Source: Anaerolineales bacterium
GTDB taxonomy: Bacteria > Chloroflexota > Anaerolineae > Anaerolineales > UBA4823
NCBI GenBank assembly: GCA_016929095.1
Contig: JAFGJM010000026.1
Span: 1-64,000 of the forward strand
Length of the DNA stretch: 64,000 nt
Direction of reading: 5' to 3'
Shown: one piece after another, positions 37,430 through 47,586 of the stretch
Layout: the number at the start of each line of letters is the position of its first letter
How positions within the stretch are numbered: the stretch's first letter is position 1
Made by a program: the position numbers and the translations under genes
The notes under the pieces: model-generated
Told to the model about the DNA's origin: nothing
The model's database searches: none
Seen by the model: the letters and a program-made list of their open reading frames with translations, nothing else

Positions 37430-38479
37430 TCACTGGGATTGGAAACCCCATAATTTTTCCGGCGGTAAATAAACCCGTATTTTTTCCCCCTCGGGAAAAA
37501 CATCTTGGGCGGTTGCTTCAGTGGCTAATTCCAATACTGTCTCCCCGACCTTGATTTTTAACCGCGTATGCGTGCCGGAAAACAAGCAGGATTGGATACA
37601 ACCGCTGATACAATTTTCCATGTGTCGGTATTCTTGATCGATGCGGATATTTTCCGGTCTTATCACAAGATTGACCGGTCCACTTAATGGAGGTTGATTT
37701 TTAAGCCGGAATTCTCCAATACCGGTTTGTACTTTTGTCCCTGTTGCCGCCCCGGATAAGATATTGTTCGCCCCGAAGAAAACGGCGGTGGGCAAATTTG
37801 CCGGTTTTTCATAGAATGCGCGTGGTTCGTCCACCTGCTGCAAAACACCCTTCAGGATCAACGCCAATTGGTCTGCCATGACCACCGCTTCCTCCTGGTC
37901 GTGAGTGACAAAGACGGTGGGTATCCCTTTCTGGCGCTGCAGTTGGCGGGTTAATTCACGCATCTCATCCCGCAAATTGGCATCCAGGTTAGAGAAAGGT
38001 TCATCGAGCAGCAAAACCATCGGCTCCACGACCAGGGCACGCGCCAGTGCCACGCGCTGCTGTTGACCACCCGAAAGCTGATTGGGTTTCTGGCGTTCAT
38101 AGCCGGTTAATTGCATCAAATCCAGCATATCAGCGACTTTTCGCCGAATTGCGGTGGGGGATTCACGGTGCATTTTTAATCCAAAGGCTACATTTTCTTC
38201 GACAGTTAAATACGGAAAAAGTAAATGGTTTTGAAAAACCATCACTGCCCCGCGCTTTTCTGCCGGTTGTCCTAGTATCGAATGACCGTCGAATAATATA
38301 TCGCCCGAAGTGGGTTGGATTATTCCGGCGATCATTTTTAAGATTGTGGTTTTACCGCAGCCTGAAGGGCCTAAAAGCGCGGTTATTTTGCCGTCCGGGA
38401 TGCCCAGGGTCAAGCCATTGACTGCGGTAACGGCATTGGGAAATTGTTTGGTGAGATTGGAAAGCGATACCCGGGTCAT
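37430..38479 (-). CDS. ABC transporter ATP-binding protein (YnjD/PotA-like with TOBE domain)
   Basis: GPSGCGKTTIL, LSGGQQQRVALARALVVEPMVLLLDEPFSNLD. Confidence 0.93.
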   Translation of the reverse strand: MTRVSLSNLTKQFPNAVTAVNGLTLGIPDGKITALLGPSGCGKTTILKMIAGIIQPTSGDILFDGHSILGQPAEKRGAVMVFQNHLLFPYLTVEENVAFGLKMHRESPTAIRRKVADMLDLMQLTGYERQKPNQLSGGQQQRVALARALVVEPMVLLLDEPFSNLDANLRDEMRELTRQLQRQKGIPTVFVTHDQEEAVVMADQLALILKGVLQQVDEPRAFYEKPANLPTAVFFGANNILSGAATGTKVQTGIGEFRLKNQPPLSGPVNLVIRPENIRIDQEYRHMENCISGCIQSCLFSGTHTRLKIKVGETVLELATEATAQDVFPEGEKIRVYLPPEKLWGFQSQ

Positions 38480-39297
38480 AATCTGCCGAAGCCTCCCAGG
38501 GATGTGTGTTGGTTCGTCAGGTAGGGAGAAGCCACCCATAGGACGATCACGGCTGGAATGATGAAAACCAGGCTGATGGCAGATGACACGGCATAATCCC
38601 CGCTGTTGATAAAATTCAATAATAAAATCGGCAAGGTAAGCACCCGGCCACCGCCGATGAGCAAAGTCAGCAGATATTGACTCAACGAAATCATAAATGC
38701 AAACAACCCGGCCACCACTACCCCTGGCATTATGGATGGCATGGTCACATACAATAAAACTTGCCAGATGTTGGCGCCCAGGGTGCGCGCTTCTTCTTCA
38801 AATTCTATATTGTAATTGGCAAAAACACCGCAAAATACCAGCACCACATACGGCAATACAGGGATGAGATGTACCAATATCACCCCAAAGAGTGTATCCG
38901 CCAGGTTTAGGTGGATGAAAACCACGTGAATTCCCATAGCGGCAGCGAAACTGGGGACAATCGCTGGCGCCAGGATCAGGAATTTCACCAATGTTTTCCC
39001 CTTGAAATGGTATAAACCCAACGCTCTGCCGGCCGGGAGGCCGATTATTAGCGACAGCAAGGTAACGATAATTCCGATAACCAGGCTGGTAGCCGCGGTT
39101 TTCCATAGATTAGCTCCCGGTGAAAGTAGATATGCCCAGGGGCGTAAACTCCACTCTGGCGGCAGCAAGGCAGGAAACAACCAGCGCTGGCTGACCGACC
39201 ATAAGGCCTGCGACGCAAATGGGAGCAGTAAACCACCCAACATTAACAGGGTGATCATGCGAAAGCATATCCTCTTGATATCGCGGCGGGTTTTCAT
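38476..39297 (-). CDS. ABC transporter permease
   Basis: Binding-protein-dependent permease EEARTLGANIWQVLLYVTMPSIMPGVVVAGLFAF. Confidence 0.9.
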   Translation of the reverse strand: MKTRRDIKRICFRMITLLMLGGLLLPFASQALWSVSQRWLFPALLPPEWSLRPWAYLLSPGANLWKTAATSLVIGIIVTLLSLIIGLPAGRALGLYHFKGKTLVKFLILAPAIVPSFAAAMGIHVVFIHLNLADTLFGVILVHLIPVLPYVVLVFCGVFANYNIEFEEEARTLGANIWQVLLYVTMPSIMPGVVVAGLFAFMISLSQYLLTLLIGGGRVLTLPILLLNFINSGDYAVSSAISLVFIIPAVIVLWVASPYLTNQHTSLGGFGRL

Positions 39298-39301
39298 CGA
39301 C

Positions 39302-40225
39302 CTACCTTTCGTTAAAACGCATATACAATCCAACCAGGAGGGTGATCGCTAGAGCGATAAACATGCTGATAGCCATCGCTTCGGGACGTGCCGTCAGTTC
39401 TACCCGGCTGTATTCACGATATGCCAGAACCGGCAGCATGGAAACCGCTCGCTGACCTAAAATATAGGGGACTTCGTAACCTCCGAAAGTAAACGCGAAC
39501 ACTAAAATGGAAGATGAAATCAGCGCTGGCCGCAACAGGGGCAGGGTGACATATCGAAAACGCTGCCAGGCATTGGCGCCTAATGTGCTGGCGATGGCTC
39601 CATAATCCTCGCCGACCGATTGCAGAGCTGCCAATAAAATGACTCCCATAAAAACGGAGGTCTTCCAGATATACTCCAGGATGATCCCCAATCCATAGGG
39701 ATCAAATACCAAGGCGGGAAAATCTGCCGGTGATTGAATTCGACCGGCGGCATATGCCATGCGGGCGAGCAACCCGCTTTGCGAGAAAAGCAAGAATATA
39801 CCCACAGCGCCGACACAATGCGGTACCGGTAAGTTTAATTGATAAAAAAAAGTGACCCATTGTTTACTGCGCCAGCCATTTTTTAATATCATGTGCAAGA
39901 GAAGGGCGGAATATAAAGCAAAGATGGTGGCGATGGACGTGGACGCAAACGATACCCATAATGTTAACCACAGCGAGCGGAAGAAATCCTGGCGTGAAAA
40001 AAGCGCTCGGTAGGCATCCAATGAAAAATGGGTCAAACCAGCAACAGGAAAATACCCCAGGCTTTGCAATCCAGCCAGCGCCATACCGCCAATATACAAT
40101 ACACCGATCAACCCCAATGCCGGCGTCAATAAAGCCGCCAGCCTTATGCATGAAGTGAACATTTCCTGGCGGCTTGTTTTCCTGCTAAATATGCCTTTTC
40201 CCAACTTTAACGGCTCATTTACCAT
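39302..40225 (-). CDS. ABC transporter permease
   Basis: IASTLGANAWQRFRYVTLPLLRPALISSSILVFAFTFGGYEVPYILG. Confidence 0.9.
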   Translation of the reverse strand: MVNEPLKLGKGIFSRKTSRQEMFTSCIRLAALLTPALGLIGVLYIGGMALAGLQSLGYFPVAGLTHFSLDAYRALFSRQDFFRSLWLTLWVSFASTSIATIFALYSALLLHMILKNGWRSKQWVTFFYQLNLPVPHCVGAVGIFLLFSQSGLLARMAYAAGRIQSPADFPALVFDPYGLGIILEYIWKTSVFMGVILLAALQSVGEDYGAIASTLGANAWQRFRYVTLPLLRPALISSSILVFAFTFGGYEVPYILGQRAVSMLPVLAYREYSRVELTARPEAMAISMFIALAITLLVGLYMRFNER

Positions 40226-41549
40226 TCAAAACATAATCCTCCCAGCCTTCTTCAATAGCCACCAGCCAATCGGCTTGCAATTCCGGCAAACGGTGAGCTG
40301 CCAGGGTGGAATCGTCTAAAGTGGCTTCGCCACGCGCTATACCGGAAAACTTCTCCTGCCACTCTGCCGGCAGCTTTTGCGGGTCGAGGGCAGTCAGGTC
40401 GCCCCAATTTTCAGGGAGCGCTTTGTGATATTGCGCTTCCGGAGAGAGCACAAAGTTTGCCACTACCATGGCGCCCGCTTTGTGATCAGAATTAAACGTG
40501 ATTGCCAGGTAATGTGTGTTGGCAATCGTCCCCTCGTCAAAAATGAAAGTACGGGCAGTTTCCGGATATTTCCCCTGGGCGATCAGGTTGGAAGCTTCTG
40601 TAGGTGAGTAGGTCATATCGAAGTAAACTTCACCATTGGCGAAAAGATCTTGCATCCGGGTACGGTTTTCCGGGTAGGTTTGGCCTTCCCGCCATAAGGC
40701 GGGGGCTATTTCGTTTAATGAATCCCAACAAGAAGAAAACTTGTCATTGAATAACGTCTCGTTATATTCACCCAGGAATTGTTCATAACCGCCTGTTGCG
40801 CTGTAACAAACATGGCGCACGAATACACTGCCGGTAAAATCGGGCGGGGCGGGGTAGGTAAATTTGCCAGGATTTTCCTTAGCCCAGGCAAATAATTCTG
40901 AAATCGAAGCAGGCGGCGTTTCGATTTTCGCCCTGTCGTACACCATCACAAATTGCGCCTTGCCGTAAGGCGATTCATAACCTTCCACAGGGTAACCAAA
41001 ATCATACGCTACACTGGCATCATCCCAATTGACATAACGTGTGTTGGGTAAGAATTGTGACCAGGCGCCGTAGAGTAAGTTGGCTTTGTGCATGGATCGG
41101 AAATTTTCGCCATTGATCCAGATCAAATCGACCGAACCTCCAGACTCTTTTCCCGCCTGCTTTTCACCCAAGACTTTGTTCACTGTATCCACGATATCTG
41201 CTACCGGTACCATATTCAGGGTGACGCCATAGCTATCCTTGATATGCTCCGCGACATAACCACTAACCCAGGTATTGGTAGTATCGCTGCCGCCCCACAT
41301 GTAAAAATTCACGGTTTGACCTTTCGCTTCGGCTAAAATGTCACCCCAGGTCTTCCCTTTATAACCGGCTGGCGCTTCGGCGCCCTCAGGTGCCTGCTCA
41401 ACAGAAGTAACGCTTTCCGATTTGGGTGCCTGCACATTCGGATCAGTGATTTCTTGTGGACTCATAGAGGGAGTAGATGTACACGCACTGATAAATAATA
41501 AGCAAATTACTAAAATAAATATCTTTTTCATTAAACTTGTATTCTCCAT
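40215..41549 (-). CDS. ABC transporter substrate-binding protein (YnjB-like)
   Basis: Lipobox LLFISACTS; TVNFYMWGGSDTTNTWVSGYVAEHIKDSYGVTLNMVPVADIVDTVNKVLGEK. Confidence 0.9.
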   Translation of the reverse strand: MENTSLMKKIFILVICLLFISACTSTPSMSPQEITDPNVQAPKSESVTSVEQAPEGAEAPAGYKGKTWGDILAEAKGQTVNFYMWGGSDTTNTWVSGYVAEHIKDSYGVTLNMVPVADIVDTVNKVLGEKQAGKESGGSVDLIWINGENFRSMHKANLLYGAWSQFLPNTRYVNWDDASVAYDFGYPVEGYESPYGKAQFVMVYDRAKIETPPASISELFAWAKENPGKFTYPAPPDFTGSVFVRHVCYSATGGYEQFLGEYNETLFNDKFSSCWDSLNEIAPALWREGQTYPENRTRMQDLFANGEVYFDMTYSPTEASNLIAQGKYPETARTFIFDEGTIANTHYLAITFNSDHKAGAMVVANFVLSPEAQYHKALPENWGDLTALDPQKLPAEWQEKFSGIARGEATLDDSTLAAHRLPELQADWLVAIEEGWEDYVLNGK

Positions 41550-41558
41550 TCAATTATA

Positions 41559-42440
41559 TTAACCCCCATGTATTTTGTTTTGCATGATAGCGTGATGCCA
41601 GGAATTGAGCATGATGTTTCGAAATTTTTTAACATCATTGATTTTTGAGGGCAGATTAATACGTTTATGGTCGCTGCTTTCATGCCCTAGAATTAGCGAG
41701 CCGTGCATTAAGTCTTCCACCGTCGAGGTTATGTTTACATCCCTTTTGTCGAACAGTTCCGGATTGGAAACAAATATCACCGGCAATAAATCCCATAAAT
41801 AAAAACGGTCCACACCACAGAATAAGCCAAAAGCAACCAGCCAATTGCGGATTGTGCGGCGCATCTCCCTATCAAAAAAACGTGTCAGACGCAAATCCCG
41901 CCAGCCGAAACTCGCCTGTAAGCATAATTGGGCGCTCATCACCGTTAATGCGCAGGGTGAGTTGAGCATCATCCACGAGGCTTGGGCATCGGCGGAAAAA
42001 TTCAATTCAGCCACATTGCGCCAGCCGATACGCAGGGGTTCGAGATACCCGCCCATGCATATTACCTGCTGCAAGTTGGCGAAAAATTGTGGATCGAGCT
42101 TTACGGCAGAAAACAGGTTGGTTATTGGACCGGTAGCGACCAGCGATATTTCTCCGGGATGCGCAGCGCATGTTTCTACCAGGAAATGAGCCGCCTCGCT
42201 GGATATTTCTCCGGCTTTTTCTGCACCTTTATACACGGGGATATCCTGGCGACCGTATATTCGTAACAATTGCCGGGTTTGTGTATATGACTGCGCCATG
42301 CTTCCATTACCAAACACTGTGGTCACACCCAGTATTTCAATATCTGGCCTGCCCAATAAATACAAAAGCGCCAACCCATCATCTATTTCTTTGAAGGGCA
42401 GCCCCAGTGTATTGTCACAATCAAGAATGATTTTCTGCAT
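41559..42440 (-). CDS. Nucleoside hydrolase (inosine-uridine preferring family)
   Basis: MQKIILDCDNTLGLPFKEIDDGLALLYLLGRPDIEILGVTTVFGN; start codon assigned at 42440. Confidence 0.9.
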   Translation of the reverse strand: MQKIILDCDNTLGLPFKEIDDGLALLYLLGRPDIEILGVTTVFGNGSMAQSYTQTRQLLRIYGRQDIPVYKGAEKAGEISSEAAHFLVETCAAHPGEISLVATGPITNLFSAVKLDPQFFANLQQVICMGGYLEPLRIGWRNVAELNFSADAQASWMMLNSPCALTVMSAQLCLQASFGWRDLRLTRFFDREMRRTIRNWLVAFGLFCGVDRFYLWDLLPVIFVSNPELFDKRDVNITSTVEDLMHGSLILGHESSDHKRINLPSKINDVKKFRNIMLNSWHHAIMQNKIHGG

Positions 42441-42449
42441 GATAAAAAT

Positions 42450-42520
42450 GGTATCAGGAATCAGGGATAAGTGAGGAGTGAATGATGAATAGTGAGCGGT
42501 GAAATGTGAGGAGCGAGTAG
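42450..42520. repeat. Degenerate heptad-like repeat tract (GTATCAGGAATCAGG / GTGAGGAGTGAATGATGAATAGTGAGCGGTGAAATGTGAGG)
   Basis: Read directly. Confidence 0.55.
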
Positions 42521-42551
42521 ACTGCTTTCCTACCTCCCTGTCCTCCGGACA

Positions 42552-42590
42552 TCCCCTCATTTTCCGCGAAAATGGGGGAAGATGAGGGGG
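42552..42590. repeat. GC-rich inverted repeat CCCCTCATTTTC-CGC-GAAAATGGGGG
   Basis: Read directly; related sequence at 52171-52206. Confidence 0.55.
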
Positions 42591-42662
42591 ACGGGGCAGG
42601 ATAGGAGGGGTTTGGGGGGAGATGGGGGGCTTCTGGCTTCCTTTTATTCCTGATTACCTTAT

Positions 42663-43697
42663 TTAAATTTTTATTTCCATATATTGGTCAAACAAGCTCC
42701 GTAAAAAATCCATTTGTAAGTATTGGTTAATTTTTTGGAATGTATCTTCATTCTTTAAGATATGTTGGTTGCTTTGGTAAGTGACCCAAGCCATGGTTGA
42801 CCAGGAAATGCCTCTCAGGCGGTTGAAGGGATCGCGCAGACGGACACGCTCTTCAATCGTATCCCGCAGATGAGCATCGGGAATTGAAGATTTATACATG
42901 TCAATGAACCGCTGGTAATCCACATTACTCATGCGGTAATCGGTTTTCCATAAAGTTGTCGTGGGGGCACAGAAATGGGATAAATCTTGCGAGGGGTCAC
43001 CCCACAATGGTTTTTCCCAATCCACCAGGTGTAATGTTCCCTTTGCCCGGTTGACGATGAAATTACCGGAATTGACTTCAGTATTGATGATGCAATTCCA
43101 GGGATCAGCCAGAAAGTACGCTTCTTTCAAGCGCGCCGTGTCTGCCCAATCTAAGACTTCTTTTAGGTAGGTGTATATACTTGGATCGGCTAATTCCGAT
43201 GTGAGATAAACCTTTAACAGGCGGCTGCATTCTTCGAAAGTCATGCTTAATGGCTGAGTTTCGATGATGAGGTGGTTCCTTTCAACCGGCCAGCTATGGA
43301 TACGGGCAAACAACCGGGCAGCTACATCGAGGTCGCAGTGATAATCCAACGCTTCGCCAGGCAGGTACTCCATCAGCAGCACGCCATAAGGCAAGTTCTG
43401 CCGGGCGTCATCGACAAAATATGGTTTAGGGGTGACGCCTGAATTTTCCAGCAGGCGCAGGGTTTGATATTCATAAAGAATTTGATCCGGGCGGTCAATT
43501 TGAGTGCCAATATTTACGCGCAAAACGTAATCATACCCCGCCTGGCTGATATGGTAATTCATGTTATATTCCCCCTGCGCCAAACCGCTGACTATAAATG
43601 GATATCCTTTACGCCATCCGGGAACTACCGAAAGATCTATAACGGCAAGGTAATTTTTAACCCGGGGCAATAACTCTTGTAAATTCATACCTTTCAA
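42663..43697 (-). CDS. Aminoglycoside phosphotransferase (APH/choline kinase-like) family protein
   Basis: YDYVLRVNIG...GVLLMEYLPGEALDY...NSGNFIVNRAKGTLHLVDWEKPLWGDPSQDLSHF. Confidence 0.85.
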   Translation of the reverse strand: MKGMNLQELLPRVKNYLAVIDLSVVPGWRKGYPFIVSGLAQGEYNMNYHISQAGYDYVLRVNIGTQIDRPDQILYEYQTLRLLENSGVTPKPYFVDDARQNLPYGVLLMEYLPGEALDYHCDLDVAARLFARIHSWPVERNHLIIETQPLSMTFEECSRLLKVYLTSELADPSIYTYLKEVLDWADTARLKEAYFLADPWNCIINTEVNSGNFIVNRAKGTLHLVDWEKPLWGDPSQDLSHFCAPTTTLWKTDYRMSNVDYQRFIDMYKSSIPDAHLRDTIEERVRLRDPFNRLRGISWSTMAWVTYQSNQHILKNEDTFQKINQYLQMDFLRSLFDQYMEIKI

Positions 43698-44437
43698 GGC
43701 CGGGTCATTGTGACCAGGCGAACCCCTTGATGTTGAATTTGATGAAATCGATCCCCTGCGGCAACGCTGTCCATCACCGGGTTGATTTTTTCCACGACGC
43801 TACCACAAATCATCTGGATGCCATGATTGAATAAAATGGGGCTGAGGGGTGTGCTGGGGCCTAAAATAATGATATATGCTTGAGGGGCGCAAAGCTCTAA
43901 TAAATATTGCATGGTGCCATTGATAAATGCCATGCTGGTGATGGCGACCACATCCATGTGGGGAATAATACGCGGCGATTCATTGGCATGTAAATCGCCT
44001 TCCTGCGGGCGGAGTTCTAACACGTTCAATTCTCCCACTCGGGCTCTCACGTCGGGGATAAATGGGAAATGCCCGATCAGGGCAACCCGCTTCCCTTTTC
44101 CCTGGCGGGCAAGCATCTCGCCGGCATTGATATCCACCCAGGTTTCCGGTTGGGGGCGGATCAATGCGTTCAGGCATGCCAACCCAGCGCTGGCCAAAGG
44201 TGTACCATGCCGGGGTGCCTGGTGAGCCAGCGCTCTGGCAGATTTTTGCTTCTTCAACTTTTGCAGCTCATCTTGATATTCCCCCAGCTTTTCATAACTT
44301 TCATGCGGAACAGATGCCAGCCCACATCGTTGTTGGCCATCGACCGTAACCAGCACCGCACTCCAATGCTCACCGATGCGAATATCTTCTATGACACCTT
44401 CCGGCAAGCCTGCTTCTATTTCTTCAATGATTTTCAT
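43694..44437 (-). CDS. DUF364 (DUF4213/DUF364, putative heavy-metal chelatase-like) protein
   Basis: N-terminal DUF4213-like region, then GKRVALIGHFPFIPDVRARVGELNVLELRPQEGD...VVAITSMAFINGTMQYLLELC. Confidence 0.83.
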   Translation of the reverse strand: MKIIEEIEAGLPEGVIEDIRIGEHWSAVLVTVDGQQRCGLASVPHESYEKLGEYQDELQKLKKQKSARALAHQAPRHGTPLASAGLACLNALIRPQPETWVDINAGEMLARQGKGKRVALIGHFPFIPDVRARVGELNVLELRPQEGDLHANESPRIIPHMDVVAITSMAFINGTMQYLLELCAPQAYIIILGPSTPLSPILFNHGIQMICGSVVEKINPVMDSVAAGDRFHQIQHQGVRLVTMTRP

Positions 44438-44814
44438 GGGATTTTTTCCTAATTTATACTGAATTTGTTTGAGAAATCAATGAATGCTTTCCATGGACGC
44501 GTGAAAAATTGAATACCCCTCGACCGATGCATTTATTTCTCAATCTGTATGTTAAGTTAGTGGTTTTATTATATTAGAATGATGTACATTCTGTAATATA
44601 CTAATGGGTTATTTTTAGGGGTGATTTTATCCGATACTCCTTAACGCTGATGTTCTTTATTCTTTACCAAACATATTGAGTTTAACATAAATTGCCACGG
44701 GCTGTTGTAGTCTCGGACACAATATGAATAGAGGGACTCCTTTTATTTCCCAATGCGAATATCAACAAAAACTTACTATCTTCGATAGTTTGTTAGCAAG
44801 ACTTCCCTTATCGT

Positions 44815-44858
44815 AATGACTTCAGTCGTTATTTTTGGAGAAAACAACTGAAGTCATT
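44815..44858. repeat. Imperfect inverted repeat AATGACTTCAGTCGT ... ACAACTGAAGTCATT
   Basis: 15-bp arms with one mismatch, loop about 13 nt. Confidence 0.7.
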
Positions 44859-44898
44859 GTGATGATTTCGTTGTATACGATAATATCGCGGAGGTTAT

Positions 44899-45378
44899 CT
44901 AAGGTGTGCTGCTTATAAGTGGGTATCCTGCCGAGTTCCAGGCTTGCAGTCCTCCACTGATGCATGAAGTGCGCGAAAAACCAGCCTGACGCAAGATATT
45001 CACTCCCTCTTTGCTGCGCGTTTCCAAAAGGCAAACCACCAGGATGTCACGGTCCTGAGGCAATTCGTCCAGATGGTTTGACAATTCATCTAAGGGGATG
45101 GATGTGCTTCCCTCGATGTGGGCTTGTGCCCATTCTTCTTGAGTTCGCACATCCAGGACAAATGCACCTTCAAGAAATTTTTGGTAAGCCGCAGAGGCTG
45201 AAATTTCGATGGGGGCGGTGGATTTTGGCTTAATCAGGAAAGCGACAACCAGAATAGCCAGGGCGGCTAAACCCAGGCCCATCAGTAGCCGATTTCTTTT
45301 TTGCTGAGTGGCTCTTTGAGTGCGCATTGCCGAACGTTTGGAAGATGGTGGTTGGGAAGTTTTATGTTTTTTTGACAT
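44899..45378 (-). CDS. Rhodanese-like domain protein with N-terminal TM anchor
   Basis: GAFVLDVRTQEEWAQAHIEGSTSIPLDELSNHLDELPQDRDILVVCLLETRSKEGVNILRQAGF. Confidence 0.88.
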   Translation of the reverse strand: MSKKHKTSQPPSSKRSAMRTQRATQQKRNRLLMGLGLAALAILVVAFLIKPKSTAPIEISASAAYQKFLEGAFVLDVRTQEEWAQAHIEGSTSIPLDELSNHLDELPQDRDILVVCLLETRSKEGVNILRQAGFSRTSCISGGLQAWNSAGYPLISSTP

Positions 45379-45663
45379 GGTAAGTTGATTTTCTATTCAA
45401 TCTTGAGGGTAATTTTATAGCAATCTGGATGATGATCTGTGATTGGTCAGGCTGCTTCTCAAATATGATTTAATACTCCCTTTCCGAAGATATGTCAATA
45501 AAAATTATACGTGATGTTTGGGATTTTTGGGTAAGAGAATTGCAGCGAAATATAAAAGAAAGCGAGAGATGCGCCATGGCGATCAATAACCGGCGGGTTA
45601 CCAGCCAGGGAACATTGTTACGAATTTTTCCTTAAGGTGTACTCTGCACCCAGGAATCTTTTA

Positions 45664-47565
45664 CTACTTCGCTGCTTGCGGCAGGTAGATAAGATGATCG
45701 GTTGGCATGGTGATTATCGTATCGGTCAGCAGCGACGGGTCGGTGGTGAGTGTGATCGTGTATCTGGTGTAATTTGTCAGATCGGTGAGGGTATAGGTGC
45801 GTGTGGGCTGTGGGAGTCCGGTGATGGGCGAAGGCGGAGCTTCCGTCGAATCGTCGTAGGCAATCGTCCAGGTTGTGGCGTCGGGCACAGTAATATAGGT
45901 GGTCCAATATAAATATACAGTTCGATCGCCAGGTACAGCGCTCAACTCGAGTTGTGTATCAAACTCGTATGCCCCAAAATCGGGGGCTGTTCCCTCGTAA
46001 GACAGGCTAATTCCCTGGTTTTGTGTCCAGGAAAGAACTCTGTCAACCGTGATCAGGTTGGATTCATAGTTGACGTTTGTGATGCGCGCCGATTGTCCGC
46101 CGGAGAGTTGAATCTCATCCCCCTGCACATGGGGGATGCCCCATCCATCGATGAAATATCGGGCATCTTCTACCTGGAACTGCGTACCCGAACCGCTGCT
46201 GCTGGTGATCCTGGTTGTAACCGGACCCGCATCGATACAGGGACTGCCGGCGCGCAGGTGCAAATCGGGCAGATTAGGGTTATCAGGATCGGTCGAAGTT
46301 GGGTTGGTAAATTTCGGGTCTGTACCAGATGGATCCCAGTTGTCTATCACTATTTGGGGATCTACCTTGCCTTCGTAAGTGACTGTGTTTATTTTATTAT
46401 CGAAGAAGAGATTGCCCTTGACGATATTCCCGACAGGGCTTTGGTGACTCCAATTGGCAAAATATATTCCCCCCTGGAAGCCGGGATCAGGCTCAGCCAT
46501 GTAGTGACCGTTATGATAAAACGTATTGCGGTAGATACGGTTATAGTCGGCGTGGTCCTGCCCGGCGGCGCTGGAGACGACCTGCAGCCCGCCGCTGGCG
46601 CTTTGATAGAACAAGTTGAAACGGAGAAGATTATAGGGGGTTCGCAGCGCCAGCCCAGAGCCGCCGTTATAGCCAAAGCGGTTGCCCTCGTATAAATTGT
46701 ACCCTCCCACTGGTCCCTCAGTGATCGAGCCGCGATACCCTTCGTAATCCCAATTGGCGGGATTGGTTTCATTATGAAAGTAATTATTCCGGATCACATT
46801 ATATTTGCTGTAAACGCCAAGCGTGTGGTGACCGCCATAGGCAAATATGTTGTCTTCGATGAGATTGTAGTAACTCTCGTCAACTGGGTCTTCCGTCCAA
46901 CTGCCAATATCCAGTAAGCCGCCTCTATGTTCCGCATAACTGCCATACACCCAGCGGTAAAACGTGCAATGGTGGACCCAGTTGTAGGTGGAGTTTTCGC
47001 TGGCTGGGGTGCTATCGTTGTAATCGTCCGCAATGAGTGCGCCCACCCAGTCTCCGGATTCGGGACTGCGGGTATCGAAATGGCAATAGCTGATCGTATT
47101 ATAGTGACCGCCATAGATACGCATGAACCGTCTGAGGTTGTAAAAATTGATGCCATTCACCGTGATATATGACTTTTTATAGATATAAATCCCGTAAGAC
47201 GAATCGCGAATGGTCACGTTCTCCTGGTTGTAACGCGTGTAGATGATGCGCACGCTGTCCGAAGAGCCCGAATTACTTGGGCGGATCTGCTGATCGGTGT
47301 AAGTGCCACCCCGGAGATAAATCGTGTCCCCAGCTACGGCATTTGTATTGGCTGTGCTTAAGGAACATGCATTGGTGCCACTTAATGGCAGTATGCTTTT
47401 ACAGCTTGTCCATGCTGCCTGCCCATCCGGGCTGACCCAGTAGGTGGTATCCGAGTCGCTTAAACCCTCAAGCGAGGCGGATGCATTGGCAAGAAGAGGG
47501 TGCGGTATTATGGCAATCTGCAGCAAAAAGGTGAAGATTATCACAAAAATCGTGTTCTTTTTCAT
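45664..47565 (-). CDS. Secreted right-handed parallel beta-helix protein
   Basis: Signal peptide; repeated N-x-I-x-x-N-x-F turns; tail HLIYLPQAAK. Confidence 0.82.
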   Translation of the reverse strand: MKKNTIFVIIFTFLLQIAIIPHPLLANASASLEGLSDSDTTYWVSPDGQAAWTSCKSILPLSGTNACSLSTANTNAVAGDTIYLRGGTYTDQQIRPSNSGSSDSVRIIYTRYNQENVTIRDSSYGIYIYKKSYITVNGINFYNLRRFMRIYGGHYNTISYCHFDTRSPESGDWVGALIADDYNDSTPASENSTYNWVHHCTFYRWVYGSYAEHRGGLLDIGSWTEDPVDESYYNLIEDNIFAYGGHHTLGVYSKYNVIRNNYFHNETNPANWDYEGYRGSITEGPVGGYNLYEGNRFGYNGGSGLALRTPYNLLRFNLFYQSASGGLQVVSSAAGQDHADYNRIYRNTFYHNGHYMAEPDPGFQGGIYFANWSHQSPVGNIVKGNLFFDNKINTVTYEGKVDPQIVIDNWDPSGTDPKFTNPTSTDPDNPNLPDLHLRAGSPCIDAGPVTTRITSSSGSGTQFQVEDARYFIDGWGIPHVQGDEIQLSGGQSARITNVNYESNLITVDRVLSWTQNQGISLSYEGTAPDFGAYEFDTQLELSAVPGDRTVYLYWTTYITVPDATTWTIAYDDSTEAPPSPITGLPQPTRTYTLTDLTNYTRYTITLTTDPSLLTDTIITMPTDHLIYLPQAAK

Positions 47566-47586
47566 TTCATGCCTCCTGGCAACCGA

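Noticed and set aside
41845-42266. Overlapping plus-strand ORFs opposite the nucleoside hydrolase
   Set aside because: Shadow frames of a well-supported coding region.
44438-44890. Possible riboswitch upstream of the DUF364/ABC operon
   Set aside because: No recognisable TPP-box (CTGAGA ... ACCTGA) or other class consensus could be read; only an inverted repeat is visible.
45952-46695. 247-aa plus-strand ORF
   Set aside because: Entirely antisense to the well-supported beta-helix gene 45664-47565; no recognisable domain, no RBS context.
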